This document shows positions 1 to 8,694 of a stretch of 64,000 nt of DNA, piece by piece. Source of the DNA: Thauera carbonicopians (lineage in GTDB: Bacteria > Pseudomonadota > Gammaproteobacteria > Burkholderiales > Rhodocyclaceae). The notes beneath the pieces are model-generated. The model saw only the letters and a program-made list of their open reading frames with translations. It was not told where the DNA came from and searched no databases. Every line of letters begins with the position of its first letter. Position 1 is the first letter of the stretch. Location of the stretch: contig NZ_JANUXN010000010.1 in assembly GCF_025699485.1 (NCBI RefSeq), positions 82,046-146,045 on the forward strand, given 5' to 3'. A program made the position numbers and the translations under genes.

Positions 1-406
1 GTTCGTCGAGATAGGCGCTGCGCAACGGCTCCAGCGTCAGGAAGGCGATGGCCTCGTCGATGGCCCGGTGGTCATCGGCCGTCAGCGCGCCGCGGCTGTA
101 CGGAAAGCGGCCGAAGGCGACCAGTTCCTCCACCGTCAGGCGCAGGTTGAAATCCGGCGACTGGCGCAAGGTGGCGACACGTCTGGCGTAGTCGCCGATG
201 CGAATGTCCGATGCCTTGCTGCCTTCGATCAGAATGTCGCCGTGGCTCGGCTCCAGCAGCCGGGCGATCATCATCAGCAACGTCGTCTTGCCCGCGCCGT
301 TGGGGCCGATCAGCGAAGTCAGCCGCCCGGCCGGGAAACGCACGCTCACATCGGCAAGGACGGTTCTGGCGCCATAGGCTTTGGAAAGATTGTGGACCGT
401 GATCAT
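1..406 (-). CDS. Iron-chelate ABC transporter ATP-binding protein (partial)
   Basis: The 5' part of an ABC ATPase on the minus strand; the 3' end runs off the window. The reading begins MITVHNLSKAYGARTVLAD and contains the Walker A motif GPNGAGKTT at about residues 36-44, followed by the Q-loop region LRQSP. Such FepC-type ATPases energise periplasmic-binding-protein-dependent uptake of ferric siderophores. Its ATG overlaps the stop of the upstream permease by four bases (ATGA), so it is the last visible gene of the iron-transport operon. The signature motif and Walker B lie beyond the window. Confidence 0.85.
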   Translation of the reverse strand, partial: MITVHNLSKAYGARTVLADVSVRFPAGRLTSLIGPNGAGKTTLLMMIARLLEPSHGDILIEGSKASDIRIGDYARRVATLRQSPDFNLRLTVEELVAFGRFPYSRGALTADDHRAIDEAIAFLTLEPLRSAYLDE

Positions 407-1288
407 GCTGTTCCCCGCGTACGCACCATCAGCGCGAGGAACCAGGCGCCACATACCAGGTTGACCAGGATGCCGACGGTGGTTCGATAGTTGAAGACGT
501 GCTCGACCGCGAGCTGGGCCAGGATGAAGATGCCGATGGCGATGGCGCAGCCGGTGGGCAGGGTGATCCGGTGCCGGAAGCTTCGGGCCAGCGCATAGGT
601 GGTGTTGGCCACGAAGATGCCCATGAAGGCCGTCGGCCCGAGCAGGCTGGTCGATACGGCGACCAGTACCGCGATCAGCGCGAGGTGCAGCCGCACGGTG
701 CGCTGGTAGTCCACGCCGAGGGACACGGCCTGGTCACGGCCCAGCGAAAGCACGTCCAGCGTCGGCAGGGTCTTGAGCGCGGCGACGCACACCACGGCGA
801 CGAGAGTGGCCGACACGAGCAGCTGGCCGGGTTCCGCCTTGCCGAAGGACGCCTGGCTGAAGCCGAGCAGGACGGAGAACTCGCCGGGGCTGACCTTGAG
901 CTGGACGAACTGGGTGAAGGTGCCGATCACCATCGTCAGCACCAGCCCCAACAGCAGCAGGAAATACACGTTGTTGCGGCCATCCCGGAACAGCCAGCGA
1001 TGGATGGCCCAGGAATAGCCGAGCATCAGCAGCACGGACAGGGCAAAGTTGCCGTTCGTGCCGAGCACGACCAGGCTCTGCGTGCCCATGATGAGGATCA
1101 GCAGGGATTGCAGCAGCAGGTAGACCGCCTCGTAGCCCATGATGGCCGGCGTCAGGATCCGGTTGCCGGTGATGGTCTGGAACGTAATCGAAGTCGAAGC
1201 CCGAGCGGAAGAGCAGGAAGGTCAGCGCCAATGCGATGACCACCATCCAGGCGGCGTGCCGGGAAATCTGTGGCATGGGCATGCGCAT
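403..1288 (-). pseudogene. FecCD-type iron-chelate permease, frameshifted
   Basis: Second permease of the importer. The start MRMPMPQISRH lies at 1288 and overlaps the stop of the upstream permease by one base (TGATG). After the first hydrophobic helix and GFDFDYV the frame breaks near 1180-1185. The family sequence resumes in another frame with FQTITGNRILTPAIMGYEAVYLL and continues intact to VRTRGTA. Compared with FecCD permeases, about 20 residues of a membrane segment between these two stretches also seem to be missing. An out-of-frame internal deletion therefore explains it better than a single base error. If the break is real, this importer is probably non-functional. Confidence 0.75.
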
Positions 1289-2307
1289 CACCTGTTCCTC
1301 CCGAGCAAACGCCCGGCCGCCAGAAGTTTGCTCAGCCCCCTCGGGGGGCAGGCGGGCGCAGCCCGGCCGTGGGGGCCTATGATCATGAGCACGAGGAACA
1401 GCAGACCACCGATGCCGCCTGCGGTCAGGCCGATCGGCACCTCGAACGGATGGATGAGCAGGCGGCCGAGGATGTCGCAGGCCAGCAGCAGCGACGCCCC
1501 GCCCAGCGCCACCACGGGCAAGGTGCGGCCCAGGTTGTCGCCGTAGTGCAGCGCGACCAGATTGGGAATCACCAGGCCGACGAAGGGAATGGCGCCGACG
1601 GTGATGACCGTGGCGGACACCGTGACGGCGACCAGCATCAGTCCCAGCGCCACCGTGGCCGGGTAGTTCAGCCCCAGGCTCGTCGCCATGCCTTCGCCCA
1701 TGCCCAGCACGGTGAAGCGGTGCGCGTACAGGTAGGTCAGCGCGACGATCGGCAGGATCAGGTAGACGATTTCGTAGTTGCCCTGAACGACCTTGGAGAA
1801 GTCGCCCAGCAGCCAGCCCTGCATGCTTTGCAGGATGTTGTGGCGATAGGCGTAAAACTCGGCAACGGCGCTGAGCACGCCGCCGTACATCAGGCCGATC
1901 ACAGGGACGAGGATCGTGTTCTTGAACCGGATGCGTCGCACGATCGCCACGAAGATCAGGCTGGCAGCGAAGCAGAAGGCCAGCGCGAACAGCATGCGCC
2001 CCACTGGCCCGGTACTCGGTGCCAAGGTCAGCGCGACGAGGATGCCGAGCTTGGCGGCGTCCAGCCCGCCCGAGGTAGCCGGTTCGACGAACTTGTTGCG
2101 GACGATGTGCTGGAGGATCACGCCGCAGACCGACAGCCCCACACCGGTCAGCACCAGCGCCGCCAGGCGCGGCAGCCGGCTGGCCGTCAGCGTCAGCCAG
2201 GCGTCGCCCGACAGCGACCACACCTGTGACCATGCCATCTGCTGCGCACCGACCAGCAGCGACACGCAGCAGAGCACGAGGAACAGTCCGAGCAGGCCGG
2301 CTCGCAT
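1288..2307 (-). CDS. FecCD-type iron-chelate ABC transporter permease
   Basis: An inner-membrane permease of 339 residues, predicted to pass ferric-siderophore or a similar iron chelate from a periplasmic binding protein into the cytoplasm. Several hydrophobic helices are evident. Family-typical stretches are SRLPRLAALVLTGVGLSVCG near residue 43, the EPATSGGLDAAKLG loop and GAIPFVGLVIPNLVAL near residue 235. The C-terminus is extended by a repeat-derived tail. Its start overlaps the stop of the upstream exporter by one base (TGATG), which indicates translational coupling within the operon. Confidence 0.88.
   Translation of the reverse strand: MRAGLLGLFLVLCCVSLLVGAQQMAWSQVWSLSGDAWLTLTASRLPRLAALVLTGVGLSVCGVILQHIVRNKFVEPATSGGLDAAKLGILVALTLAPSTGPVGRMLFALAFCFAASLIFVAIVRRIRFKNTILVPVIGLMYGGVLSAVAEFYAYRHNILQSMQGWLLGDFSKVVQGNYEIVYLILPIVALTYLYAHRFTVLGMGEGMATSLGLNYPATVALGLMLVAVTVSATVITVGAIPFVGLVIPNLVALHYGDNLGRTLPVVALGGASLLLACDILGRLLIHPFEVPIGLTAGGIGGLLFLVLMIIGPHGRAAPACPPRGLSKLLAAGRLLGRNR
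1333..1376. repeat. GC-rich palindromic repeat at a gene end
   Basis: The sequence GCCCCCTCGGGGGGC forms a short hairpin and is followed by a second GC-rich block ending GTGGGGGC. This layout resembles dispersed palindromic repeats I know from Comamonadaceae genomes. It lies inside the 3' end of the permease gene and encodes its unusual tail (GRAAPACPPRGLSKLL), which normal FecCD permeases lack. The assignment to a repeat family is from memory and needs a genome-wide search. Confidence 0.5.
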
Positions 2308-4076
2308 CAGGCACGCGCTCCACCGGATGCAGCGGGGGCAATGCGCCAGCCCTTGGCGGCCTGGCGCTGGGCCAGGAATTGCGCGTACCGCCCCTGGCGC
2401 TCACGCAACTGCGCGGGTGTGCCTTGCTCGACGATCTGGCCGTTCTCCAGCACCACGATCTGGTCGGCCATCGCCACCGTGGAAAGCTGGTGGGCGATCA
2501 CCACCCGCGTGCATCGGCCGCGCAGCCGCGCCAGCGCCTCGGCAATGACGACCTGGTTTTCCGCGTCCAGCGCGGCCGTGGCCTCGTCCACCAGCAGGAT
2601 GGGCGCGTCCTTGATCAGCGCACGGGCGATGGCGATGCGCTGTCGTTCGCCGCCGGACAGGCGGGCACCGCCCTCGCCGACAGGGGTATCCAGCCCTTGC
2701 GGCAGGCGCTCGATGATTTCGGCAACGCCGGCCAGCCGCGCCGCGCCCATGATGTCAGCATCGCTGGCATCCGGCCTGCCGACGCGGATGTTCTCGGCGA
2801 TGCTGCCCGTGAACAGGTAGTTGTCCTGGAAGATCTGGCTGATCTGCCCCGCCAGTTCCGCGCTGGACATCTGTTTCACGTCCACATCGCCAACGAGCAC
2901 GCTGCCCCGGCTCGCATCGAAGAAACGCGCAATCAGCCGCGCCAGCGTGGTCTTGCCGGAACCGGATTCACCGATCAGCGCGGTCATGCTGCCCGGCGCC
3001 ACGCGCAGGCTCACGCCGCGCAGCACGTCGGGCTCGTCCACCGCGTAGCGGAAATGCACGTCGCGCAGTTCGACCGACACATCGCGCGGCGCCTGCGGCG
3101 CGTCAGGCTCCGGCAGCGGTTCGACCTCGAACAACTCGCGGATCGCATCGAGCTGGCCGCGCGCGCCGCGCAGCACCTCGCCATAACCCGCTACTTCCAG
3201 CAGCGAGTCGATGAAGCGGCTGACCAGCAGCAGCGCGACGATGACTGCGGTGATGCCGCTGGCGGCCAGGCCTCCACCCAGGTGCTCGTTCAGCCACAGC
3301 GCCGCCGCGACCAGCAAGGCGGCGAACACGGCCTGCACGGCCCAGGTGTTGAGGACGGCCGAGCCGGCCGACAGCCAGATCAGCCGCGCCCCCGACTGAC
3401 GTTGCTGCTCGATCGCCTGCTCCAGCAGGCGCATGCCGCCGCCTTCGCCGTTGAAGGCGCGCAGCACCGATTGAGCCTGGGCGAACTCCACCACGCGCTG
3501 GCTCGCATCGGCGAAGCGCCGATGGAAGGCATCATCTGCACGCCGCGAAAGCCGGGCCGTGAGTGCCAGCACACCCGCCAGCAGCGGCAGGGTCACCAAG
3601 GCGATCAGCCCCAGTGGCCAGTGCAGGACGAACAAGGCCGCGACCAGAACCACCGGCGTCACCACACCCGCGATGACCGGCGTGAAGACATGCGCGGGAA
3701 GCTGGGCCACAGCCATCATGCCCTGCGTGACGACATGGCCGAGCCGGGCCGTGTTCTGCGATGTGAACCAGCCCACGGGCAGCCCCGCCACATGATCGCC
3801 GAGGCGGTGGCGAGCCCCTTGCAGGATGGCAACACCCACGCGCACACCCGCCTGTTCCACGTAGCACCGCAACACCCAGCAGATGACCAGCCCTGCCAGC
3901 AACGCGGTCAGCCACGGCACCGTCTGCTGCACGTCGTTGTTCAGCAGATGGGTGAGCACAGGCACCAATGCGGTGATGGTCAACCCGCAGAGCACGCCAT
4001 AGACGACGGCCATCCAGACGTAGCGGCGGAAGACCGGTGCATCGTCACCCAGCAACTGCATCAAGGTCTTCAGCAT
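2307..4076 (-). CDS. ABC half-transporter (IrtB/YbtQ-like)
   Basis: A 589-residue half-transporter with an N-terminal six-helix membrane domain and a C-terminal nucleotide-binding domain. Walker A is GESGSGKTT, the signature is LSGGERQRIAIARAL, Walker B is ILLVDEATAALD, and the H-loop is VIAHQLSTV. I chose the start MLKTLMQLLGDD because this ATG overlaps the stop of the neighbouring half-transporter by seven bases (ATGCTGA); the longer upstream reading has no family similarity. Pairing with the next gene and linkage to FecCD permeases match IrtAB/YbtPQ-type systems that handle ferric siderophores. Direction of transport cannot be told from sequence. Confidence 0.88.
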   Translation of the reverse strand: MLKTLMQLLGDDAPVFRRYVWMAVVYGVLCGLTITALVPVLTHLLNNDVQQTVPWLTALLAGLVICWVLRCYVEQAGVRVGVAILQGARHRLGDHVAGLPVGWFTSQNTARLGHVVTQGMMAVAQLPAHVFTPVIAGVVTPVVLVAALFVLHWPLGLIALVTLPLLAGVLALTARLSRRADDAFHRRFADASQRVVEFAQAQSVLRAFNGEGGGMRLLEQAIEQQRQSGARLIWLSAGSAVLNTWAVQAVFAALLVAAALWLNEHLGGGLAASGITAVIVALLLVSRFIDSLLEVAGYGEVLRGARGQLDAIRELFEVEPLPEPDAPQAPRDVSVELRDVHFRYAVDEPDVLRGVSLRVAPGSMTALIGESGSGKTTLARLIARFFDASRGSVLVGDVDVKQMSSAELAGQISQIFQDNYLFTGSIAENIRVGRPDASDADIMGAARLAGVAEIIERLPQGLDTPVGEGGARLSGGERQRIAIARALIKDAPILLVDEATAALDAENQVVIAEALARLRGRCTRVVIAHQLSTVAMADQIVVLENGQIVEQGTPAQLRERQGRYAQFLAQRQAAKGWRIAPAASGGARA

Positions 4077-5872
4077 GGCTGCGCCTCCGCCGCTGCGGGT
4101 GTTTCGTAGCCACCTACGGCCCATAGCCGCGCATAGCGCCCGCCCTGCGCCAGCAATTGCGCATGCGTACCCTGTTCGACAATGGCGCCGTCTTCGAGCA
4201 CGAGGATGCGATCGGCGTGCATCACCGTATCGAGCCGGTGCGCAATGACCATCAGTGTTCGGCCTCGGGCGAAATGCGACAGCGCGCTCTGAATCGCCAC
4301 CTCGTTGCTGGCGTCGGCCGCTGCCGTGGCCTCGTCGAGCACCAGCACGGGCGGATCGAGCAGCACGGCGCGCGCGATGCTCACGCGCTGGCGCTCGCCA
4401 CCGGAAAGCTGTGCGTCCTCGCCGACCACCGAGTCGTAGCCGCGTGGCAGGGTCAGGATGCGCTCGTGGATGTTGGCCGCCCGTGCCGCGTCCTCGATGT
4501 CCTGCTGGCTGGCCGAAGGCCGTCCCAGCGCGATGTTGTCGCGCACGCTGGCATGGATCAGCCGCACCTCCTGCAACACGAAACCGATGCGCTGGTAAAG
4601 CTGCGAGCTTTCGATGTGCCGCAAGTCCACGCCGCCCAGCGTGATGCGGCCTTCGGTCGGGTCGAAGAAGCGCAGCAGCAGCCGCGCCAGCGTCGATTTG
4701 CCTGCACCCGACGGGCCGACGATGGCCGTGACCGTGCCGGGCTCCAGGGTGAAGCTGACCTTGACCAGTGCCTGTTGCGCCTCGCCGTAGGCATAGCCCA
4801 CGTTGTCGAAGCGGATTTCATGGCCTGCCGGGACTTGCTGCTGGCCCTCGGCCAGCGGCTCCAGCACGGGCGTTTCCAGCAGCGCCAGCACACGCTGCGC
4901 TGCGCCCGTGGCACTGCCGAGATCGTGCAGCAGGGTGTGCAGCAACAGCAGCGGCGCGCAGATGCCCGGCGCGACCAGGGCGAAGGGCAAGACCTCCACC
5001 GGGGTGATCCAGCCCTGATTCACGAACACCGCGCCAAAGGCCAGCACGATACCCAGCACCGTCACCGGCGCGATCATCGCGTGGGCATGGACCATCGCCT
5101 TCACCAGCGGGCGGGTGAAGCCGACAAACGCCTCGGCGAAGGCATCGACGGCCTCGCGGTAGCTGCCATGCGCCTTCCCGGCGGTTCCAAACGCCTTGAC
5201 TACCGGGATGCCGCTGACGAACTCCACCGTCGCGCTGTTGATGCGTCCGAGCCGGGCGACGAACTCCTGCATGTTGGCGCCGCCCGTCTTCATGGCGTGA
5301 CGCAGGAACAGGAAGAAGCCGGGGAACGGCAGCAGCGCGACGACGGCCATGCGCCAGTCCAGCGCGAACAGGTAGATGACCGAAATCAGGATCGCGCCCA
5401 CGGCACGCCCTACCGCCGTATAGAAGTGTGCGGTCAGGCTATGCAGCGTGGCGATGTCGTCCTGCATCGCCTGCTTGACCTCGCCCGAAGCCCGGCTGGT
5501 GAACCAGCCCAGCGGCACCCGGGCCAGCCGTTGCGCCGCGGCCATGCGCAGGCGATGGGTGATGCAGTTGTCGGCCAGATGGGCGGTCAATTCGCCAGCA
5601 GACACCAGCGCCATGCCAGCGAACATGCTCACCACGCTGATGCCGACCGTCCACCAGATGTCGGCCCGCGTTTGTGCGGCCGCTGCGACAGCCGCATCAC
5701 CCAGGGCGATCCTGGCGATATGCGCGATGCCGGCCAGCGGCATCAGCGTGAGCATGGAGCCCACGGCAGCCAGCACGGCGGCGACGCTCAGTTGCCCGCG
5801 TATGGGTGCGAGCACCCGGCTGATCGAGCCAAGTGCTCCAGATTTGGCTACGGCTGTGTCGGAAGTGCTCAT
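4070..5872 (-). CDS. ABC half-transporter (IrtA/YbtP-like)
   Basis: A 600-residue half-transporter and first gene of the iron-transport operon. It has an N-terminal membrane domain and a nucleotide-binding domain with Walker A GPSGAGKST, signature LSGGERQRVSIARAV, Walker B VLVLDEATAAAD and H-loop VIAHRLDTV. It probably forms a heterodimer with the following half-transporter. The operon reads away from a divergent TetR gene across a region with repeated operator-like motifs, so TetR control, iron control or both are likely. No siderophore-binding (SIP) domain is visible at the N-terminus. Confidence 0.88.
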   Translation of the reverse strand: MSTSDTAVAKSGALGSISRVLAPIRGQLSVAAVLAAVGSMLTLMPLAGIAHIARIALGDAAVAAAAQTRADIWWTVGISVVSMFAGMALVSAGELTAHLADNCITHRLRMAAAQRLARVPLGWFTSRASGEVKQAMQDDIATLHSLTAHFYTAVGRAVGAILISVIYLFALDWRMAVVALLPFPGFFLFLRHAMKTGGANMQEFVARLGRINSATVEFVSGIPVVKAFGTAGKAHGSYREAVDAFAEAFVGFTRPLVKAMVHAHAMIAPVTVLGIVLAFGAVFVNQGWITPVEVLPFALVAPGICAPLLLLHTLLHDLGSATGAAQRVLALLETPVLEPLAEGQQQVPAGHEIRFDNVGYAYGEAQQALVKVSFTLEPGTVTAIVGPSGAGKSTLARLLLRFFDPTEGRITLGGVDLRHIESSQLYQRIGFVLQEVRLIHASVRDNIALGRPSASQQDIEDAARAANIHERILTLPRGYDSVVGEDAQLSGGERQRVSIARAVLLDPPVLVLDEATAAADASNEVAIQSALSHFARGRTLMVIAHRLDTVMHADRILVLEDGAIVEQGTHAQLLAQGGRYARLWAVGGYETPAAAEAQPC

Positions 5873-5917
5873 GGATGCAAAACGTCAGCGATCTCGAGTC
5901 AGGCAGTGCCTGCCGTG

Positions 5918-5981
5918 GATGAGAATTAATTTCATTACTATAAACTAAATCTTGAATTAGTTGCATCATATAAACTAAATT
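5918..5981. promoter_or_regulatory. Divergent promoter region with repeated operator-like motifs
   Basis: This AT-rich stretch lies between the ABC operon and tetR. It holds two exact copies of TATAAACTAAAT (5939-5950 and 5969-5980). Between them is the imperfect palindrome ACTAAATCTTGAATTAGT (5944-5961). GATGAGAATTAATTTCATT, just before them, vaguely resembles a Fur box. Direct repeats spaced by 30 bases (three helical turns) suit cooperative binding by the adjacent TetR protein. Confidence 0.5.
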
Positions 5982-6026
5982 GTGCGAAGCGGGTTAAAGT
6001 TGGGGGCTCACGACCAAGGAGCAGAG

Positions 6027-6638
6027 ATGAAAGCCTCAGAGCAGCCTGCGACGCGGGGGCGGCCCCGCACCATCACCCGTGAGCGGATTGCAGACATCGG
6101 CATCGGGGTCGGTCTGCCGAACATCACTTTCACCGGCCTTGCCGCAGCGCTGGGCGTCAGCCACATGGCGCTCTACAAGCACGTGCCGAGCCTCGAGGAA
6201 CTCAAGCAGCTTGTCGCCGAGGAAATCTTCAACCGCTGGGAGATTCCCCAACCTGCCGACAGCAGTCGCGATGGATTGAGGGAATACCTGACCGTGTTCG
6301 CTACATCGGTGCGGGAATTCGTCAAGGCGCATCCGGGGGTGACGCCTTATGTGATCCGCAGGCTGGCGGCGACGCAATCCATGATCGACAAGATCGACGG
6401 CCACCAGCGCCATATCGCCAATACCTATGGAATTTCCAAGGAACAGGCACGCTGGCTGCTGGCGACCGTAGCCTTCCACTGCCTTGCGGCAGCCGACACG
6501 GTGTATTCAGTGGCCGGAAAGGAACCAGTCGTGAATGCAGACCGCGCGGAGGAGGAAGCCGAGATGGAGGTTGAACTCTGTCAGGGCATACAGGCGCTCA
6601 TCGTCGGCGCACTGGTAATGCTGGAAGGCATGCCATAG
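6027..6638 (+). CDS. TetR family transcriptional regulator
   Basis: A 203-residue regulator. The N-terminal helix-turn-helix is seen in ITRERIADIGIGVGL...FTGLAAALGVSHMALYKHV, the classic TetR pattern ending in a Y-K-H recognition segment. The ligand-binding C-terminal domain is of typical length. I chose the ATG at 6027 because AAGGAG precedes it at 6015-6020; an upstream in-frame start would encode an unlikely extension. It is divergent from the iron ABC operon and most likely represses it and itself through the motifs in the intergenic region. The ligand is unknown. Confidence 0.85.
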   Translation: MKASEQPATRGRPRTITRERIADIGIGVGLPNITFTGLAAALGVSHMALYKHVPSLEELKQLVAEEIFNRWEIPQPADSSRDGLREYLTVFATSVREFVKAHPGVTPYVIRRLAATQSMIDKIDGHQRHIANTYGISKEQARWLLATVAFHCLAAADTVYSVAGKEPVVNADRAEEEAEMEVELCQGIQALIVGALVMLEGMP

Positions 6639-6683
6639 TTGCCCGAGTCATTCCGTGTCCGGAAAACTTTGAGACGATGCGCC

Positions 6684-7069
6684 ATGGTCATGGCATCCTC
6701 CACTCCCCGCAAAGGCACAACCCGCGCCGCCGACATCCCCGACGAGGTGCTGCAAGCCCTGTCGCGCGGCGAGATACAAAGCACCACCCTGGCCGAGAGC
6801 ACGGCACTCGACCCATCCCGACTGGCGCAAACGGTCTTTCCTGAGCTGTCGCCCCAGGCACTGAAAGCCGTCGATGCGGCCTGTGAGTTGGGCGTGCTTA
6901 AGTGCATGGCCCGTCTGCCTACGTGCAGGATGCGGTCGCCAACTGGCTCAAGGACACTGCCAAGGATCAGCCCGCCTGGGTACGGGGTCTCTGCGGCCAG
7001 TGGCTGGAAGGCGCACCGACCGATGCTACCCGGCGCATTTGCCAGCGTGCCCTACGCAACCTCAAGTAA
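6684..7069 (+). pseudogene. Hypothetical protein, frameshifted
   Basis: A small basic protein of unknown function that I do not recognise. The first frame reads MVMASSTPRKGTTRAADIPD through AACELGVLK. Near 6905-6912 the frame is lost and the likely continuation, AYVQDAVANWLKDTAKDQ...RRICQRALRNLK, lies in another frame and ends at a TAA at 7067-7069. The two pieces together would make about 128 residues. It follows tetR by about 45 bases and may once have been cotranscribed. A sequencing error could give the same picture. Confidence 0.45.
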
Positions 7070-7199
7070 GGGAAATGAGCGCGTACACTCACGCTCTCGG
7101 GAAATGGACGGCCGGTGCATTCAGGTCAGTGCAACGTGCACGCTCCGTATGGTGGTGTGAGCAAGCTGATTATTGACGAGCATCGCCAGCACTCAAACC

Positions 7200-8213
7200 T
7201 TACCAGCCCGACAGCACGATCTTGCCTATCGCCTGCCCGCTTTCGAGCAGCCCGTGGGCAGCACGCAGATTCCGCGCATCGATCGTCCCGAGCGCCTGGG
7301 TGCGCGTCGTCACGATCTTTCCCCGATCAACGAGTTCGGCGACGTTGCGCAGGATTTCCTGCTGACGAATGATGTCCGCCGTTCCGAGCAGCGGCCGGGT
7401 AAACATGAATTCCCAGTGGATCGACAGGCTCTTGCCCTTGAGCGAAACGATGTCGAGCGATGCAGGATCGTCGATCAGCGCGATGCGACCCTGCGGCGCG
7501 ATCAGTTGCACGATGTCGGCGAGATAACGGTCGGTGTGCGTGGTGGAAAAGACAAAAGCCGGCGCGACCAGCCCCAGGGCTTCGATCTGTGCGGCCAATG
7601 GCCGGCGGTGGTCGACGACGTGATGGGCACCCATCTTCTTCACCCATTCCACCGTCTCCGGGCGCGAAGCGGTGGCGATCACGGTCAGGCCGGTCAATGC
7701 CCGCGCCAGCTGGATCGTCATCGAGCCCACGCCCCCTGCCCCGCCGATCACGACGATCGCGTTGGCCGCACCGGCAACCGGCTGTTCCACGCGCAAACGA
7801 TCGAACAGCGTTTCCCAGGCGGTGATCGCGGTCAGCGGCAGCGCTACGGTGTCTTCGTTGTCCAGCGTGCGGGGGGCATGGGCGGCAATGCGTGCATCCA
7901 CCGCCTGCAGCTCGGCATAGCAGCCGGGGCGGTCGATCGCACCGGCGTAGAACACCCGATCGCCCGGCCCGAAGCCGGCGACGCGCGCGCCGACTGCGCG
8001 CACCCGGCCCACGGCATCCCAGCCGAGGATGCGCCATGTGCCAGTGGCTGGCCGAGCGGACGCTCGGACTTTGGTATCCGCAGGATTGACCGCGATGGCC
8101 TGCACCTCGACGAGCAGATCGTGTTCGCCATATCCAGGCTCCGGCAGCTCGATATCGACCAGGGATTGGGGATTCGACACAGCCAGGGGTTGATTGAAGC
8201 CGACCGCTTTCAT
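7200..8213 (-). CDS. Zinc-type alcohol dehydrogenase-like oxidoreductase (MDR family)
   Basis: A 337-residue NAD(P)H-dependent oxidoreductase of the medium-chain superfamily, quinone-oxidoreductase branch. A GroES-like N-terminal domain ([10 protein letters not shown]...[12 protein letters not shown]) is followed by a Rossmann domain with nucleotide-binding [17 protein letters not shown] near residue 155. The catalytic-zinc cysteine/histidine set of true alcohol dehydrogenases is absent, as in quinone reductases. It is divergent from an HxlR regulator, an arrangement common for redox- or electrophile-induced reductases. The physiological substrate is unknown. Confidence 0.85.
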   Translation of the reverse strand: MKAVGFNQPLAVSNPQSLVDIELPEPGYGEHDLLVEVQAIAVNPADTKVRASARPATGTWRILGWDAVGRVRAVGARVAGFGPGDRVFYAGAIDRPGCYAELQAVDARIAAHAPRTLDNEDTVALPLTAITAWETLFDRLRVEQPVAGAANAIVVIGGAGGVGSMTIQLARALTGLTVIATASRPETVEWVKKMGAHHVVDHRRPLAAQIEALGLVAPAFVFSTTHTDRYLADIVQLIAPQGRIALIDDPASLDIVSLKGKSLSIHWEFMFTRPLLGTADIIRQQEILRNVAELVDRGKIVTTRTQALGTIDARNLRAAHGLLESGQAIGKIVLSGW

Positions 8214-8318
8214 GACCTACTCCTTTCGTTGAAAACCAGTGCCCTCAATTCTTGGCTATATTGGCAATCTTCGAAAGAACGCACATATTTTGCATATAGT
8301 GTCTTAAAAGGTACCATC
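8214..8318. promoter_or_regulatory. Divergent promoter between oxidoreductase and hxlR-type gene
   Basis: About 105 bases separate the two divergent starts. The element CACATATTTTGCATATAGTG (8283-8302) is an imperfect palindrome with arms CACATAT and ATATAGTG. TTGGCTATATTGGCAAT lies upstream of it. This is a plausible HxlR operator and divergent promoter, but no footprint-like evidence exists in the sequence alone. Confidence 0.4.
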
Positions 8319-8693
8319 ATGGCTCGAATCCCGCACGAAACCTTCACCTGCGCAGCCGGCTGCACGGTCGAAGCCACGCTCGACCTGATCGGCGGCAAAT
8401 GGAAAGGCGTCATCCTCTATCGCCTGCTCACCGAACAGGTGCTGCGCTTCAACGAACTGCGCCGCCTGCTGCCCAACATCACCCAGCGGATGCTGACCAA
8501 CCAGCTTCGGGAGCTCGAAGGCGACGGGCTGATTGCCCGCAAGGTCTATGCCGAAGTGCCGCCCAAGGTGGAGTACCGGCTGACGGATTACGGGCAGACG
8601 CTGGCTCCCGTCATTCATGCACTGAAGTCATGGGGCGACGCCCATATCCAGAATCAGCACGGCACAGATCGATCGCAGGCTTCCAGCGCTTGA
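8319..8693 (+). CDS. HxlR family transcriptional regulator
   Basis: A 124-residue winged-helix regulator. The HxlR hallmark is clear: an N-terminal [26 protein letters not shown], then [33 protein letters not shown], then VEYRLTDYG. The cysteines at about residues 10 and 14 could be redox or electrophile sensors, as known for some members. It reads divergently from the oxidoreductase gene, its probable target. The gene is convergent with the downstream EamA gene, with only one base between the two stop codons. Confidence 0.88.
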   Translation: MARIPHETFTCAAGCTVEATLDLIGGKWKGVILYRLLTEQVLRFNELRRLLPNITQRMLTNQLRELEGDGLIARKVYAEVPPKVEYRLTDYGQTLAPVIHALKSWGDAHIQNQHGTDRSQASSA

Positions 8694-8694
8694 A

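Noticed and set aside
1270..5929. Long plus-strand open frames opposite the iron-transport operon
   Set aside because: They are antisense shadows in high-GC DNA (runs of Q, R, H and A) without domains or ribosome-binding sites.
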